64,000 bases of DNA from Leuctra nigra (taxonomy: Eukaryota > Arthropoda > Insecta > Plecoptera > Leuctridae): NCBI GenBank assembly GCA_934045905.1, contig OW203768.1, positions 36,981,060 through 37,045,059 of the forward strand, written 5' to 3'. The notes beneath the pieces were generated by a model that worked only from the letters and a program-made list of their open reading frames with translations, was not told the origin of the DNA and did not search any database. Of this stretch, positions 22,559 to 34,600 are shown piece by piece. Position 1 is the stretch's first letter. Each line of letters opens with the position of its first letter. Position numbers and translations under genes: made by a program.

Positions 22559-22750
22559 CGTTTTGCTGGAACAGCCCAAGGAATAAAACTCTCTATGAGT
22601 AAACAAATTCGAACTTGCGAAAATTAAAGCTGGGTAACTTGAATAAAAAATAACTCTACGGTTAGGCAGCATTAAAACTTATACAAATTTTAAAATAAGA
22701 AAGTGATAAGAGTCTACGATACTTGATGAAATCCATGTTTAATGAAGCAC

Positions 22751-23060
22751 AAAAAGGCGGCCCCTACTTTTTTCTAAACGGCTTTACCGATTGTCTTTAA
22801 ATTTTCATATGTTACAGATAAAGAGTAGATCTGTGTCTCTAGTGGCCCCAAAGTTTTATTTTTTGTTTAGTTATTTCGGGGCAGAGGTGCCAAAAAGACT
22901 CATATATTGCCCATGTTAGCACTTCCTCAAAACAATAAAAAACATTTTTTATTATTTTTTTCGATCACTAGAGAAACAGAGTTACTCTTTATCTATATGC
23001 TGTTAAATTTTGAAAACAATCGGTCAAGCCGTGAAGAAAAAAGTAGGGGCCGCCTTTTTA
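22751..23060. mobile_element. Short inverted-repeat MITE
   Basis: Ends AAAAAGGCGGCCCCTACTTT and its complement. Arms also share AACGGCTTTACCGATTGT-like and AGATAAAGAGTA-like segments. No coding frame. Confidence 0.65.
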
Positions 23061-23317
23061 TGGTTTTTTGTGGTTTTCAATATTTGAATTTAAATAACTT
23101 ACTTCACAGCAGTATATGCAACATGCAACACACGATTATATGTCACAAATGTCACGTACAACCCAGAGCTAATGCATTTTCATGCATTTCTAGGATTTTT
23201 TTAACATCGGAATCGAAATTTTCTGTGAGTCCTGTCGACTCTTAAGAAATTAGCCATTGGGTCTGCGATGTCTGAATGCGTTGAAAACTGCTTCATAAAT
23301 ACACACAGGTTACGCGC

Positions 23318-23397
23318 ATTCTACTGCGCAGCGGAGCATCTCAGTGGAATAGCCCCTTCTCCCATAAGCAACTCTTTGTCGTTTCAGTTCTCGCTAG
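23318..23397. repeat. Inverted partner of 17907-17983
   Basis: See the partner entry. It lies 20-100 bp upstream of the start of the FAR exon array, in the presumed intron. Confidence 0.6.
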
Positions 23398-23418
23398 CGG
23401 CGAACATCAGGAGTTTCC

Positions 23419-25524
23419 GGGAATCGTATTGGCTGAATCAAATGCCTCTTGTTCCAGTGTTTTGATCGTCTGAGAGAGGAGAATCCTGAATTCAAGAGCA
23501 AGCTGGTGGTCGTGGCAGGAGACATCATCCAGGAGGGTCTGGGAATCATGTTGGTTGAACAAAGTACATCTCTTGTTCCAGTGTTTTGATCGTTTGAGAG
23601 AGGAGAATCCTGACTTCAAGAGCAAGCTGGTGGTCGTGGCAGGAGACATCATCCAGGAGGGTCTGGGAATCATGTTGTCTAAACAAAGAACATCTCTTGT
23701 TCTAGTGCTTTGATCGTCTGAGAGAGGAGAATCCTGACTTCAAGAGCAAGCTGGTGGTCGTGGCAGGAGACATCATCCAGGAGGGTCTGGGAATCATGTT
23801 GGTTGAACAAAGTACATCTCTTGTTCCAGTGCTTTGATCGTCTGAGAGAGGAGAATCCTGACTTCAAGAGCAAGCTGGTGGTCGTGGCAGGAGACATCAT
23901 CCAGGAGGGTCTGGGAATCATGTTGGTTGAACAAAGTACATCTCTTGTTCCAGTGTTTTGATCGTTTGAGAGAGGAGAATCCTGACTTCAAGAGCAAGCT
24001 GGTGGTCGTGGCAGGAGACATCATCCAGGAGGGTCTGGGAATCATGTTGGTTGAACAAAGTATATCTCTTGTTCCAGTGCTTTGATCGTCTGAGAGAGGA
24101 GAATCCTGACTTCAAGAGCAAGCTGGTGGTCGTGGCAGGAGACATCATCCAGGAGGGTCTGGGAATCATGTTGGTTGAACAAAGTACATCTCTAGTTCCA
24201 GTGTTTTGATCGTTTGAGAGAGGAGAATCCTGACTTCAAGAGCAAGCTGGTGGTCGTGGCAGGAGACATCATCCAGGAGGGTCTGGGAATCATGTTGGTT
24301 GAACAAAGTACATCTCTTGTTCCAGTGTTTTGATCGTTTGAGAGAGGAGAATCCTGACTTCAAGAGCAAGCTGGTGGTCGTGGCAGGAGACATCATCCAG
24401 GAGGGTCTGGGAATCATGTTGTCTAAACAAAGTACATCTCTTGTTCCAGTGTTTTGATCGTCTGAGAGAGGAGAATCCTGACTTCAAGAGCAAGCTGGTG
24501 GTCGTGGCAGGAGACATCATCCAGGAGGGTCTGGGAATCATGTTGTCTAAACAAAGTACATCTCTTGTTCCAGTGTTTTGATCGTCTGAGAGAGGAGAAT
24601 CCTGACTTCAAGAGCAAGCTGGTGGTCGTGGCAGGAGACATCATCCAGGAGGGTCTGGGAATCATGTTGTCTAAACAAAGTACATCTCTTGTTCCAGTGT
24701 TTTGATCGTTTGAGAGAGGAGAATCCTGACTTCAAGAGCAAGCTGGTGGTCGTGGCAGGAGACATCATCCAGGAGGGTCTGGGAATCATGTTGTCTAAAC
24801 AAAGTACATCTCTTGTTCCAGTGCTTTGATCGTCTGAGAGAGGAGAATCCTGACTTCAAGAGCAAGCTGGTGGTCGTGGCAGGAGACATCATCCAGGAGG
24901 GTCTGGGAATCATGTTGGTTGAACAAAGTACATCTCTTGTTCCAGTGTTTTGATCGTTTGAGAGAGGAGAATCCTGACTTCAAGAGCAAGCTGGTGGTCG
25001 TGGCAGGAGACATCATCCAGGAGGGTCTGGGAATCATGTTGGTTGAACAAAGTATATCTCTTGTTCCAGTGCTTTGATCGTCTGAGAGAGGAGAATCCTG
25101 ACTTCAAGAGCAAGCTGGTGGTCGTGGCAGGAGACATCATCCAGGAGGGTCTGGGAATCATGTTGGTTGAACAAAGTACATCTCTTGTTCCAGTGTTTTG
25201 ATCGTTTGAGAGAGGAGAATCCTGACTTCAAGAGCAAGCTGGTGGTCGTGGCAGGAGACATCATCCAGGAGGGTCTGGGAATCATGTTGTCTAAACAAAG
25301 AACATCTCTTGTTCCAGTGTTTTGATCGTCTGAGAGAGGAGAATCCTGACTTCAAGAGCAAGCTGGTGGTCGTGGCAGGAGACATCATCCAGGAGGGTCT
25401 GGGAATCATGTTGTCTAAACAAAGAACATCTCTTGTTCCAGTGTTTTGATCGTCTGAGAGAGGAGAATCCTGACTTCAAGAGCAAGCTGGTGGTCGTGGC
25501 AGGAGACATCATCCAGGAGGGTCT
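23419..25524 (+). repeat. 17-unit tandem array of a FAR intron end plus exon start (124-bp period)
   Basis: Each unit begins GGGAATC, runs through an intron-like spacer ending CTCTTGTTCCAG (a good splice acceptor), then contains the first 90 bases of the FAR exon that starts at 25442 (CFDRLREENPDF through GLGI). The first unit is 122 bp with the spacer ATCGTATTGGCTGAATCAAA; the next sixteen are 124 bp. The GGGAATC starts fall at 23419, 23541, 23665 and every 124 bp to 25525. Spacers come in two types (TTGGTTGAAC or TTGTCTAAAC). The exon part is almost unchanged; unit 1 has GAATTC where others have GACTTC. Since 124 is not a multiple of three, the copies do not form one long frame, and reading on from any early copy meets TGA in the next unit. 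Confidence 0.95.
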
Positions 25525-25690
25525 GGGAATCAGCGAGGAAGACCGCCATCTGTTGGCTGAACATGTCAACATCGTGTTCCATCTGGCAGCGACAGTCAGG
25601 TTCGACGAACAGATGAATATGGCCATCAAGAAGAATGTTCGAGCAACCAGAGACCTCACTATCATGTGCCAGTCATTCAGGAAACTCAAG
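25442..25690 (+). CDS. FAR: FAR exon A (first visible): Rossmann strand/helix segment
   Basis: Exactly 83 codons in phase 0, preceded by TCTTGTTCCAG and followed by GTAAAAG. It encodes CFDRLREENPDF, LVVVAGDI and the family hallmark NIVFHLAATVRFDE. It is the 17th and only complete copy of the tandem array, because only here does GLGI continue into SEEDRHLLAEHVN. Confidence 0.95.
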
Positions 25691-28600
25691 GTAAAAGACA
25701 GAAAAGCATTTCGTGTAAAATCCGCAGCCATGTCTCCTTCAGACTTCAGTTCAACAAAATTGTCACTCATTCAGCACTGAAAAAATAAATAAAAGTGCAA
25801 GTCAACACGTTTCTTCAAGATTTTTTTCTAGAAAGCAATGATAGGTATTTGCACACCGTGTAAAACCAAAATGTTGGATTTTTTTTGAAAATTGTTTCCG
25901 TTCGCGTCCTCACCATCAAAGTGAATTCACCTCACCAATAATCTCTACATCGCTTGTGTTTGCGTCGTTGCTTTAGCGTCTTGCGTCTTATGTTCGTGTC
26001 AGTAATAAGAATGTGCAAAGTTTATTTTGAGTTATATTTTCATTTTTTTGAATTAACGTTTTGACTTAGTCCCCTTCTTTGACATAAGAAAATATCAGTG
26101 CCGAATGATAATAGTCTCCCCATAGTTGTGTTGCTCTGGCTGACATTTTGCACATGATGTTTTAATTTGGAATACAGTTTTCTATACCGCAGCCATAACA
26201 CATGGATTGGGTTGAAAATCGCTCCAACTATGACACATATCTTTGGTGTTATCAAGAATATGAACTGGATGCTGAATATGCAGGGTCGAGTATTTCTAAA
26301 GTTACGTTCCAATCGATTCTGTCGTTGTCGTGATATGGACTAACATCCGGTATAAAACCAGACACTGCAATCTTGAATTTATATTTATAAATGCATTGAC
26401 CGTATGAATCCATTGGCGATTGTTTTGTTGTTTCAATTCTCTTATTTGTTAATATAATATTATGTCACTTCCGGTTTTAAATAGCATTGTCCGTTTATCT
26501 TTACGACCGTAGCTTACGTACGCTAAAAGGCACACAAACCGTTTCAAATTCTGCTCCGACATTAATATATTGTGAGCTAAAACTTTTGTCTCCAGATGGA
26601 GCTGGTGATCTAAAGCCGTCCAAATGTACGATATTCGCGAGTTTCTAGTTCGGTGACGGCAGTACCAATTGTTGGCAAGTGACGTTCGATTTACCATAGC
26701 TCCAATTCATAGTTTGTGCGTGACGTCATCTCATTGTTGACACTCTCTTCATAGAACATTCAGAGTAACTGTGATTCCGTGCTTTTTGCCATAACTGATA
26801 GCAGTAGTTTTTATTGAAGTATCCTGGACCCTTACCTAATATCGCCAAATTTCAGTAGCACCGTGTTACTGTAGCACAACTTTTGTTTTAAAAGTTTTAG
26901 CCACAAGAGCTAACATTGTCGCCATGGCAACTAGCCGATCGTGCTACAGTAACACGGTGCTACTGAAATATTGGCGATATTAGGTAAGGGTCCTGGGCAC
27001 TTGTAGGTTCCTGAGAAATATTTAGTACCAGGAGGATGACCCACATATTACAAAAACACATCGATTTACCTCCATTTCTTAGTTGAATATGACACGTCAA
27101 CGAGACAAAATGTTGTCAAACTTAATTTTTTACATTGCTGATAAAACAAAAATAGCTCCTTCAAAGCAATGATTGATTGATAAATATTGCGATGCAGTTG
27201 ATATGATCCGTCAACGATCATGAAGTCAAGCAGTGTCACCCGATTGTCGCGCATCAAAGTTAGCTCAACTTCAACAAACGGCGCGACTCTGTACTTACTT
27301 CAATGCATGTGTGCTGGCAGAAAACCTGTTTACCAGGTTATTGTTTCATCGATCTCATGCGAGTGGACTTGAGACATGTATAATGCTGTTAGATGGCGCT
27401 GAATGTCAACTCGCAACTGCGTCGCGTAATATGAAACACAATCCTACCCGTCCAGCGGTGCGATTTGCAATTTGAACGCCATTCATGAGAGCCTGACCTG
27501 GGGCTGGACCGCACCAACCACCGCATTTGATCCAAACGCCCATTGAAAAGTAATATTTTAGTCATTTTTCGACGATTTAGGTCACTTTGAGTGTAATTTA
27601 ACGTTTTGCGTGGTCTATATTTCCCAAACGATGAGATTTAGAGGAAAACGCTCGCTTGTGTTCATTTAGGATGGTGAACAATTCTGCCAAGTTTCGTCAA
27701 AATCGGACTTACACGAAAAAAAAGTTTTTATTGCAAGATGGAATTAACATGGGAAATTAACTTAAAAAGTGATTAAAAAGTACTTCCGGTGCACGGATTT
27801 TGAAGGATTTTGGATATGTTGTAGAGGGCATTTTTCTGATTAGATTCATCTATTAAAACCTTCTGTTGCAATTAGTGGTAGGTATCATCTCTTTTTTTGC
27901 TTTAAATTACTGGGCTATAAGTTGAACCCTGTTTAGCATTTCCAGGTATAGGCCGGCCCATAGTCCAGTATCAAAACGTATTCCCGTGGAGCTTTTAGTT
28001 AGATATGTGGGCACCATGAAATTATTGTTCCTTGGGTCCTAGAGTGTCTAAGTCGCGTTGGTGCCAAAGCTGAATACGCGTAGGGGGTTGCAGGAGGGTG
28101 TCGGGGGTGGAAAATCTATTATAATTATTTTTATCCAAACGGTTATAGATACAGAAATTTTGTAAGAAAATAAAAGTTGCGTAATAATATAAGGAAGAAA
28201 ACATCTTCTTACAACTTTCTCACCAGATGAATATTTTGGGTTCTATTTCCCAAAAAGCAGGTATTTTTCCAAAATTATCAATTTATGTATTAATTTCAAT
28301 TAACACTGATAATTTCGCACGGCACGATTATTTTATTAAGTTCTATACACTATACATACATGCTTATTAATTGTCAAGTGTTTTATGTATCATAGTAGGT
28401 CAGTAAGTAACAAAAATATCCGACCGCTCAGTGGTCCCGCGCCCTTGGCTCCGCCTATAGCCCAGCAACTCTTGTGACTTAATATTACGCTAAAACAAGT
28501 ATTTTAACTATCATTTGTTGATTTGTTGATGTTGTATTCATACCCTTCACCCACCCCATTTAGCGATTCGTCATTATTCAAAGGGATGTATTCCTTGTCA

Positions 28601-31600
28601 GAGCATTTACACAGAGTTCAAATCAAGTTTATAAGTCTGCGCTTGCATCATACTGTTATACTGTTGGATTTTATAATTTTACGCACACATTTTAAGATTG
28701 CAAACGTTTTACTAATGCGATAATGGCGGCAGGTGTAACTGCTATAGTGATAACGTGCTAATTAGTAACTAAAGGAAAATATCTATATTTTACAGTTTCC
28801 AAACATATTCTGTGTTTGTCTATGAGTAGTTTTAATATAGGTACATAAGCCTCATCCTAAAGCACCTCGTGATAATTTTATTCTCTTTGGCCTATGGTGA
28901 GGACTTTGCAGGTAGCCCTGCAAAAGACATGCTTAATGAATTGGGGGATATTAAAATAAATAGGTATAACGATTAACCGTGATACGGGATTTTACCCGGG
29001 GCAGTGATTGTAAATAGGGTTCATAAACCCTAGTCATACAAGGTCTGAGCTGAGGACTTGAGGATGTTGATTGGGAAGGAGGCGGCCATGGCCTATTAGT
29101 ACCTAGGGAACCTTCCCTTCATTCTCCATTCGACTGAGAACATCCACGATCTTGATCTCAGTCAGGAAAGGCGTTTCCAGGGGGCCTATTCTGGAATCGA
29201 AACCGCATGTGCATGTTCGACTATGCGAATTTTAGTAAAATATTTTAATTTATCAATGATAAAGTAACTGAATCCATTGTGCAGTGGCTCAATAGTCAAA
29301 TGATTGGACGGTTCCCTACTATAGGTCCCTGCCGCCTCTTTCCCACCTTACACCCTTATACATCCAGAGAGGGGTCATAGTCCATGGTTTACCGACAGAA
29401 TATCATTGGACTCATTTAAATCTGTATCAGAAATTTACATGTCGTGAACCAGCATGGGGGGAGGGGGTACTCCATTGTTTTATATATAATATGTTTGTTT
29501 ATTTGCTTAAAATGTTACATTCAGTGGCAAACATGTCACATTATATGCTCAAATAGTAGCATACAGTCATAATGATAATAATAATAACAAGTTAACAACA
29601 ATTATAAGCACAATAATAATTTTGCTATTTGGTTTGGTCACCCATGTATATGTTAACCATGATTGTTTGGTAAATCCTCCCTCGTCCCAAAGAAATGAAT
29701 CTGGATCCATCATTGCCCCCCCCCCCCCCCCCCATACCCCCAACAGTCCATAAAAAAGTTTCATGAGATCTATTATTGGTGAAAAAACGTTTCTTGAGTA
29801 CATATTTTATTTTATTTTTTATTTCATACATCATTTTATTCCTAATCACACAGTATACATGAAAAACGATCAAAGAACAATTCACTCAATTAAATAATAA
29901 ATACATGTAGGTGATGTGACGGGAAGCCCACGTAGAGAATCTCTGAGTGTGGGCTGACCCAGTTAAAGATAAACAGGCAAAAAATGTTTCAAGGTTGCTG
30001 AATTATTGTAATACTGAAAAGTGAAAAACACATGAAAATTACTGGATACTAAAGTGTTATTATAGAATGGGAATACAAAAAATAATTGTCGACAAACTGA
30101 TGTGAAAGACTAATGTTCTAGATTGCGCAATCTACTTATCAATAAATTACGTTCTTACAAAAATTCCTACCCGAGGCAAAAATCCAGGATTTAACTTTAG
30201 CAATGGTTTACCATAATAGGTTGAAAAATAAAAGAAAAAGGTTTTTGGCAGTGTGCCTTTTTGGAGTCAAAATTTAGAATTTTCTGTACCCAGATTTCTA
30301 ACAGAAGCAGTTAAAAAGACTAGCACTACACGCTACAAATTTTAAAAGAGACGAAGCTTCCGAGTTAAACGGTAAAAAGTTAAATTAATATTAAGGTCTG
30401 GAAACCAACATTTTGATTTTTTGAGGGCTTTGACTCTGAAAGTACTTTATGAATTGGCAAACAAAAACATATCTATGTTAATTTGGGTTTGTGACCAATC
30501 CTACTAAGCTTGATTAAAATCGGAGTAGGCCTTTAAAGTTTTAGATTGATTGCTAATTTTTATCAAATTAATTAATAAGTCATTAGTATGTGAATGTCAA
30601 CAAATATGCATATATTATTAATATTAATTTTGGGGATATCGATATTTTGATTTCTCATACTCGAATTAGTAAGGGATTAACAAGAATTGTTAATAATTGT
30701 TAGAATTGTTAGAATTGTTAGGATTGTTAGAATTAACAAGTTATAGTTTCACTAAACGCACTGATTTTAAACATCTTGACTCCCTATGGCTGTATCTAGG
30801 TATAAGCTATAGAATGTCTATGGTATAAGCTATAGGCGGAGCCAAGGGCGTGGGACAGCTGCGCGATCGGACATTTTTATTACTTACTGACCAACTATGA
30901 TACATTAAACACTTGACAATTAATAAGCATGTATATATAGTGTATATAACTTAATAAATCAATCGTGCAGTGCAAAATTATCAGTGTTAATTGAAATTAA
31001 TACTTAAACTGATAATTTTGAAAAAATACCTGTTTTTTGGAAATAGAACCCAAAATATTAATCTGGTGAAAAAGTTGAAATGAGATGATTTCTTCCTTAT
31101 ATTATTACGCAACTTTTATTTCCTTTCAAAATTTCTGTATCTATTACCGTTTGGATACAAATAATTATAAAAGATTTCCCACCCCCAACACCCCCCTGCA
31201 ACCCCCTACGCGTATTCGGCTTTGGCACCAACGCGATTTAGACACTCTAGGACCCAAGGAAAAAAAATGTCATGGTGCCCACATATCTAACTAAAAGCTC
31301 CACGGGACTATCATATTCGACGTTTTGATACTGGACTACCATGTTAGCCCGGGTTCAACTTACTCTGTCACCGACCATAGTCGAATGAATGAAAATACAT
31401 GCACCTATCCATGTTGGATCAGAAAGCCCAGATTTTTGAGTTAAGGCATATTGGGCACAGGTTTGAGCTCGTTTGTTGCCGCGGCAAGTTTGATTTAACC
31501 CGTAAATCCTATGCGGACGTCACACGCCCAGCTCGCCTCTATTGTGAAACGCACCCAAAGAAGTATAACTCGATGACCGAAAGGACTAATATAAATAATA

Positions 31601-34600
31601 TCTATTACCATGTTTTATCTGCATGCCAATTATGCAATCTCATGATAATAGAGATATTTTTACTTAGTTATATTGCTAGTGCCGGAAAAGGCTTAAAACC
31701 TTTTGCGAATCCAAGTGGAACAACTCGTTGCATCGGGGATTTTCTTTCTGTTCTAGGCGCTGATTCACGTGTCGACTGCGTTCACAAACACTCTCTGTCA
31801 ATACATAAGAGAAGAGATCAACGAGCCTCCGATCAGCAGCTCGCTCGCGATCCAAATGGCGGAGACCATAGACGAAAACAAGATGGACGACATCACGGAA
31901 GGGTACATAATTAGAGTTCTTATTGGTTTTCATTGACGGTGATCATTCGAGGTCAGTGATAGATTAACGCTATATCCAGGGTGCATGTTCTCGAATCGAA
32001 AGAGCTCGACTATTCGACTATTCGAAATGAAGTAAAATCTTTTGTTTTATATGATAAAGTATCTGAATCTATAGACAACATTTTAAACCCCGAGCGCCAT
32101 CTACAACTATCAACATTGCATTCTGGGTTTAGGATGTGAAGAGTTTGACAGCTGCCTGGTTGACAGTGCTAAGATGCATAAAGGAAGAATGTTTTTATAC
32201 ATTCTTCCATTAACATTCTACATTTTTACATTTTATACGTTATATCATCTCTGTATTTAAATGTAACTAATTTTAGTGGTATTCAACATAATTATGAATA
32301 ATATTAAGAATAGCAGATCGTACGGAACAATGTGTTGTGTTCCATTGTGCAAAAATAACACTAAATTTAGCCGTGAAGTGTTGTTTCAATACTTTCAAGG
32401 GACGTTGATTTGAAGAAAGAATGGACAAGACGCAATAAATTATGTTTTTGTTGAAAATTTTTAGTGTAAGATGTAAATCCAATATTGTAGATATTATTAG
32501 CCTGGGCTTGAAATCATATTTATCGCTTTCAGGGGTATTCAAGTTATTTTTCCTCTTAACAAACAGGACATTTGTAGGTAGCCGAAAATCTTATTTTTGT
32601 CAGAAATTCTGACAAAATGTGACAAAGTATGTTCCTGTATACATAACTAATTAACAAATCAATCTGACCTATTGGTTATTCATTTCGGTTTATTCATTTA
32701 TTCATTTTGTTAGGGGAAAAACAGGGCAATTTTTCTTCATATTTCTTATAACCAGATTTGTTAAAATGTGCACCACATATTCTGTGGTTCTTAATAGGGG
32801 ACCATTTACTACATTTTCCCTGAGATCCAATTCGCCTCACACGCCTCATTCTTTCTTCAAATCAACGTCCCTTGAAAGTATTGAAACGACACTTCACGGC
32901 TAAATTTAGTGTTATTTTTGCTCAATGGAACACAACACACTGTTCCGTACGATCTGCTATTCTTAGTATTATTCATAAAATAATGTTGAATACCACTAAA
33001 ATTAGTTACATTTAAATACAGAGATGATATAACATAACAAACACCGAAAAACATTCTTCCTTTATGCATCTTAGCACTGTCAACCAGGCAGCTGTCAAAC
33101 TCTTCACATCCTAAGCCCAACATGCATCACGGCACGTCGCGCATGCGCAGTGAATTTTGAATGTTGTCTATTGTGCAGTGGCTCATTTCCGCATGACGAA
33201 CATTTTCAATAGACTCGAGAAAGGCCCCCAGGACCCCTGATTATACAGCTATATTTTCGATTGATAGCAGAATAATGTGTAAGGATTATACCAATACTAT
33301 AGGCTGTTCAATTTACGCTTACAACGCCGTTAGGGTGTAAATAAGCAGCACCATCCAGACCTTCCATCTGAATTCACACTTTGCCAACCTAAACTCTCAA
33401 AAAAAAATCCGCTAACTTGAATGTGCCACCTAGTTCTAGCTGATTTTCATTTTGTTGTGTTGGGGCTAGCGTAGTACATCATTTTCGTTGCCATCTTCAC
33501 CACCAAAATCATTGTACAGAAGATTTGAACAAACTATAGTTTCAAGCGATTTTGATTTCTTACCGCTTTGTAGAGAATCAGACCTAAGGGTTGAAGTCAT
33601 AAATATAGGAAAATAAGCGCCAGAGCTCTGAAAACGAAATTAACTCGCAGCATTCGCGAAACGCTGAGAGTTGGGGGCAAGACCCCAACGTAGGCCCCTT
33701 TAATGATGATTTAACGCATTTGGTACCAAACTTTTAAATAATTTTTTTTAAACTCAGATTATAAGAATAGTGTTTTCACGTCTCGCCAGTTTCAAGTATG
33801 TAAGTGTAACAAAGTTAGTATTTGCAGTTTTGATAAATTATTTTGCCAGTTATAAATGTGTTTCTTTACTCGTGAACTATGGACGTTCAAAATGGTTTTT
33901 ATAATTTGATGGCAATTGGCGTGCCCTGCATATTTTTCAAAAAGGAAGCCAGGCGCCGTCAATGGTCGCCCTGCATCCCTGGTTATGACGGCTCAATGAA
34001 ATTCATCCGCTAAGGACTATAATGTAGGAAAATGATGCGCCACCACTTCCCATAATGCCTCATTCTACATAAAATGAACTACATAAAATGCAAACTTTAC
34101 AACAAACTACCTGAACATATAAAAAATGTAACAGATATTGATAGATGCAAGTACCTACTAAAGACATTTCTAGTGCATAAGGCGTATTACTCAATAGATG
34201 AATATATCAATGAATGAATGGAACCATGTACATATTAAATGAATAAATGATTAATGTTACACTATGTTCAGCACATAAAATAGATTTATATATAAAATAT
34301 CATTGTACCTACCTACTACATGATGATATATTCCATATACCCTAGACAAAGTATATACCTATGCTTAAGGGTCTGTAACACTGTACCTGTACCTTGTTTC
34401 ATGGAAATAAACCTACTTACTAACTTACTTACTTACTATTCAAATATTATGTTCATATTGGCAACTGAGTCCAATAATAACGACACCCTCACTCCAAACC
34501 AGATGATATTCCACTTTAACCGTCTTATTAATATTTGTTTCAGGCTCCTTGGAAAATGGCCGAACAGTTACACATTTACAAAGGCGTTAGCCGACGACGT

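Noticed and set aside
23458..25531. Mutually exclusive exon cluster (Dscam-like)
   Set aside because: Units lack a proper splice donor and hold only half of the exon, and the copies are nearly identical rather than diversified.
23407..25770. Series of minus-strand frames of about 80-160 residues (RPSWMMSPATTT...)
   Set aside because: Antisense shadows of the FAR exon array; the sense strand encodes the recognised FAR sequence.
27233..27475. 80-residue plus-strand frame in FAR intron as a missing exon
   Set aside because: It matches no FAR block and exon A joins exon B in correct phase without it.
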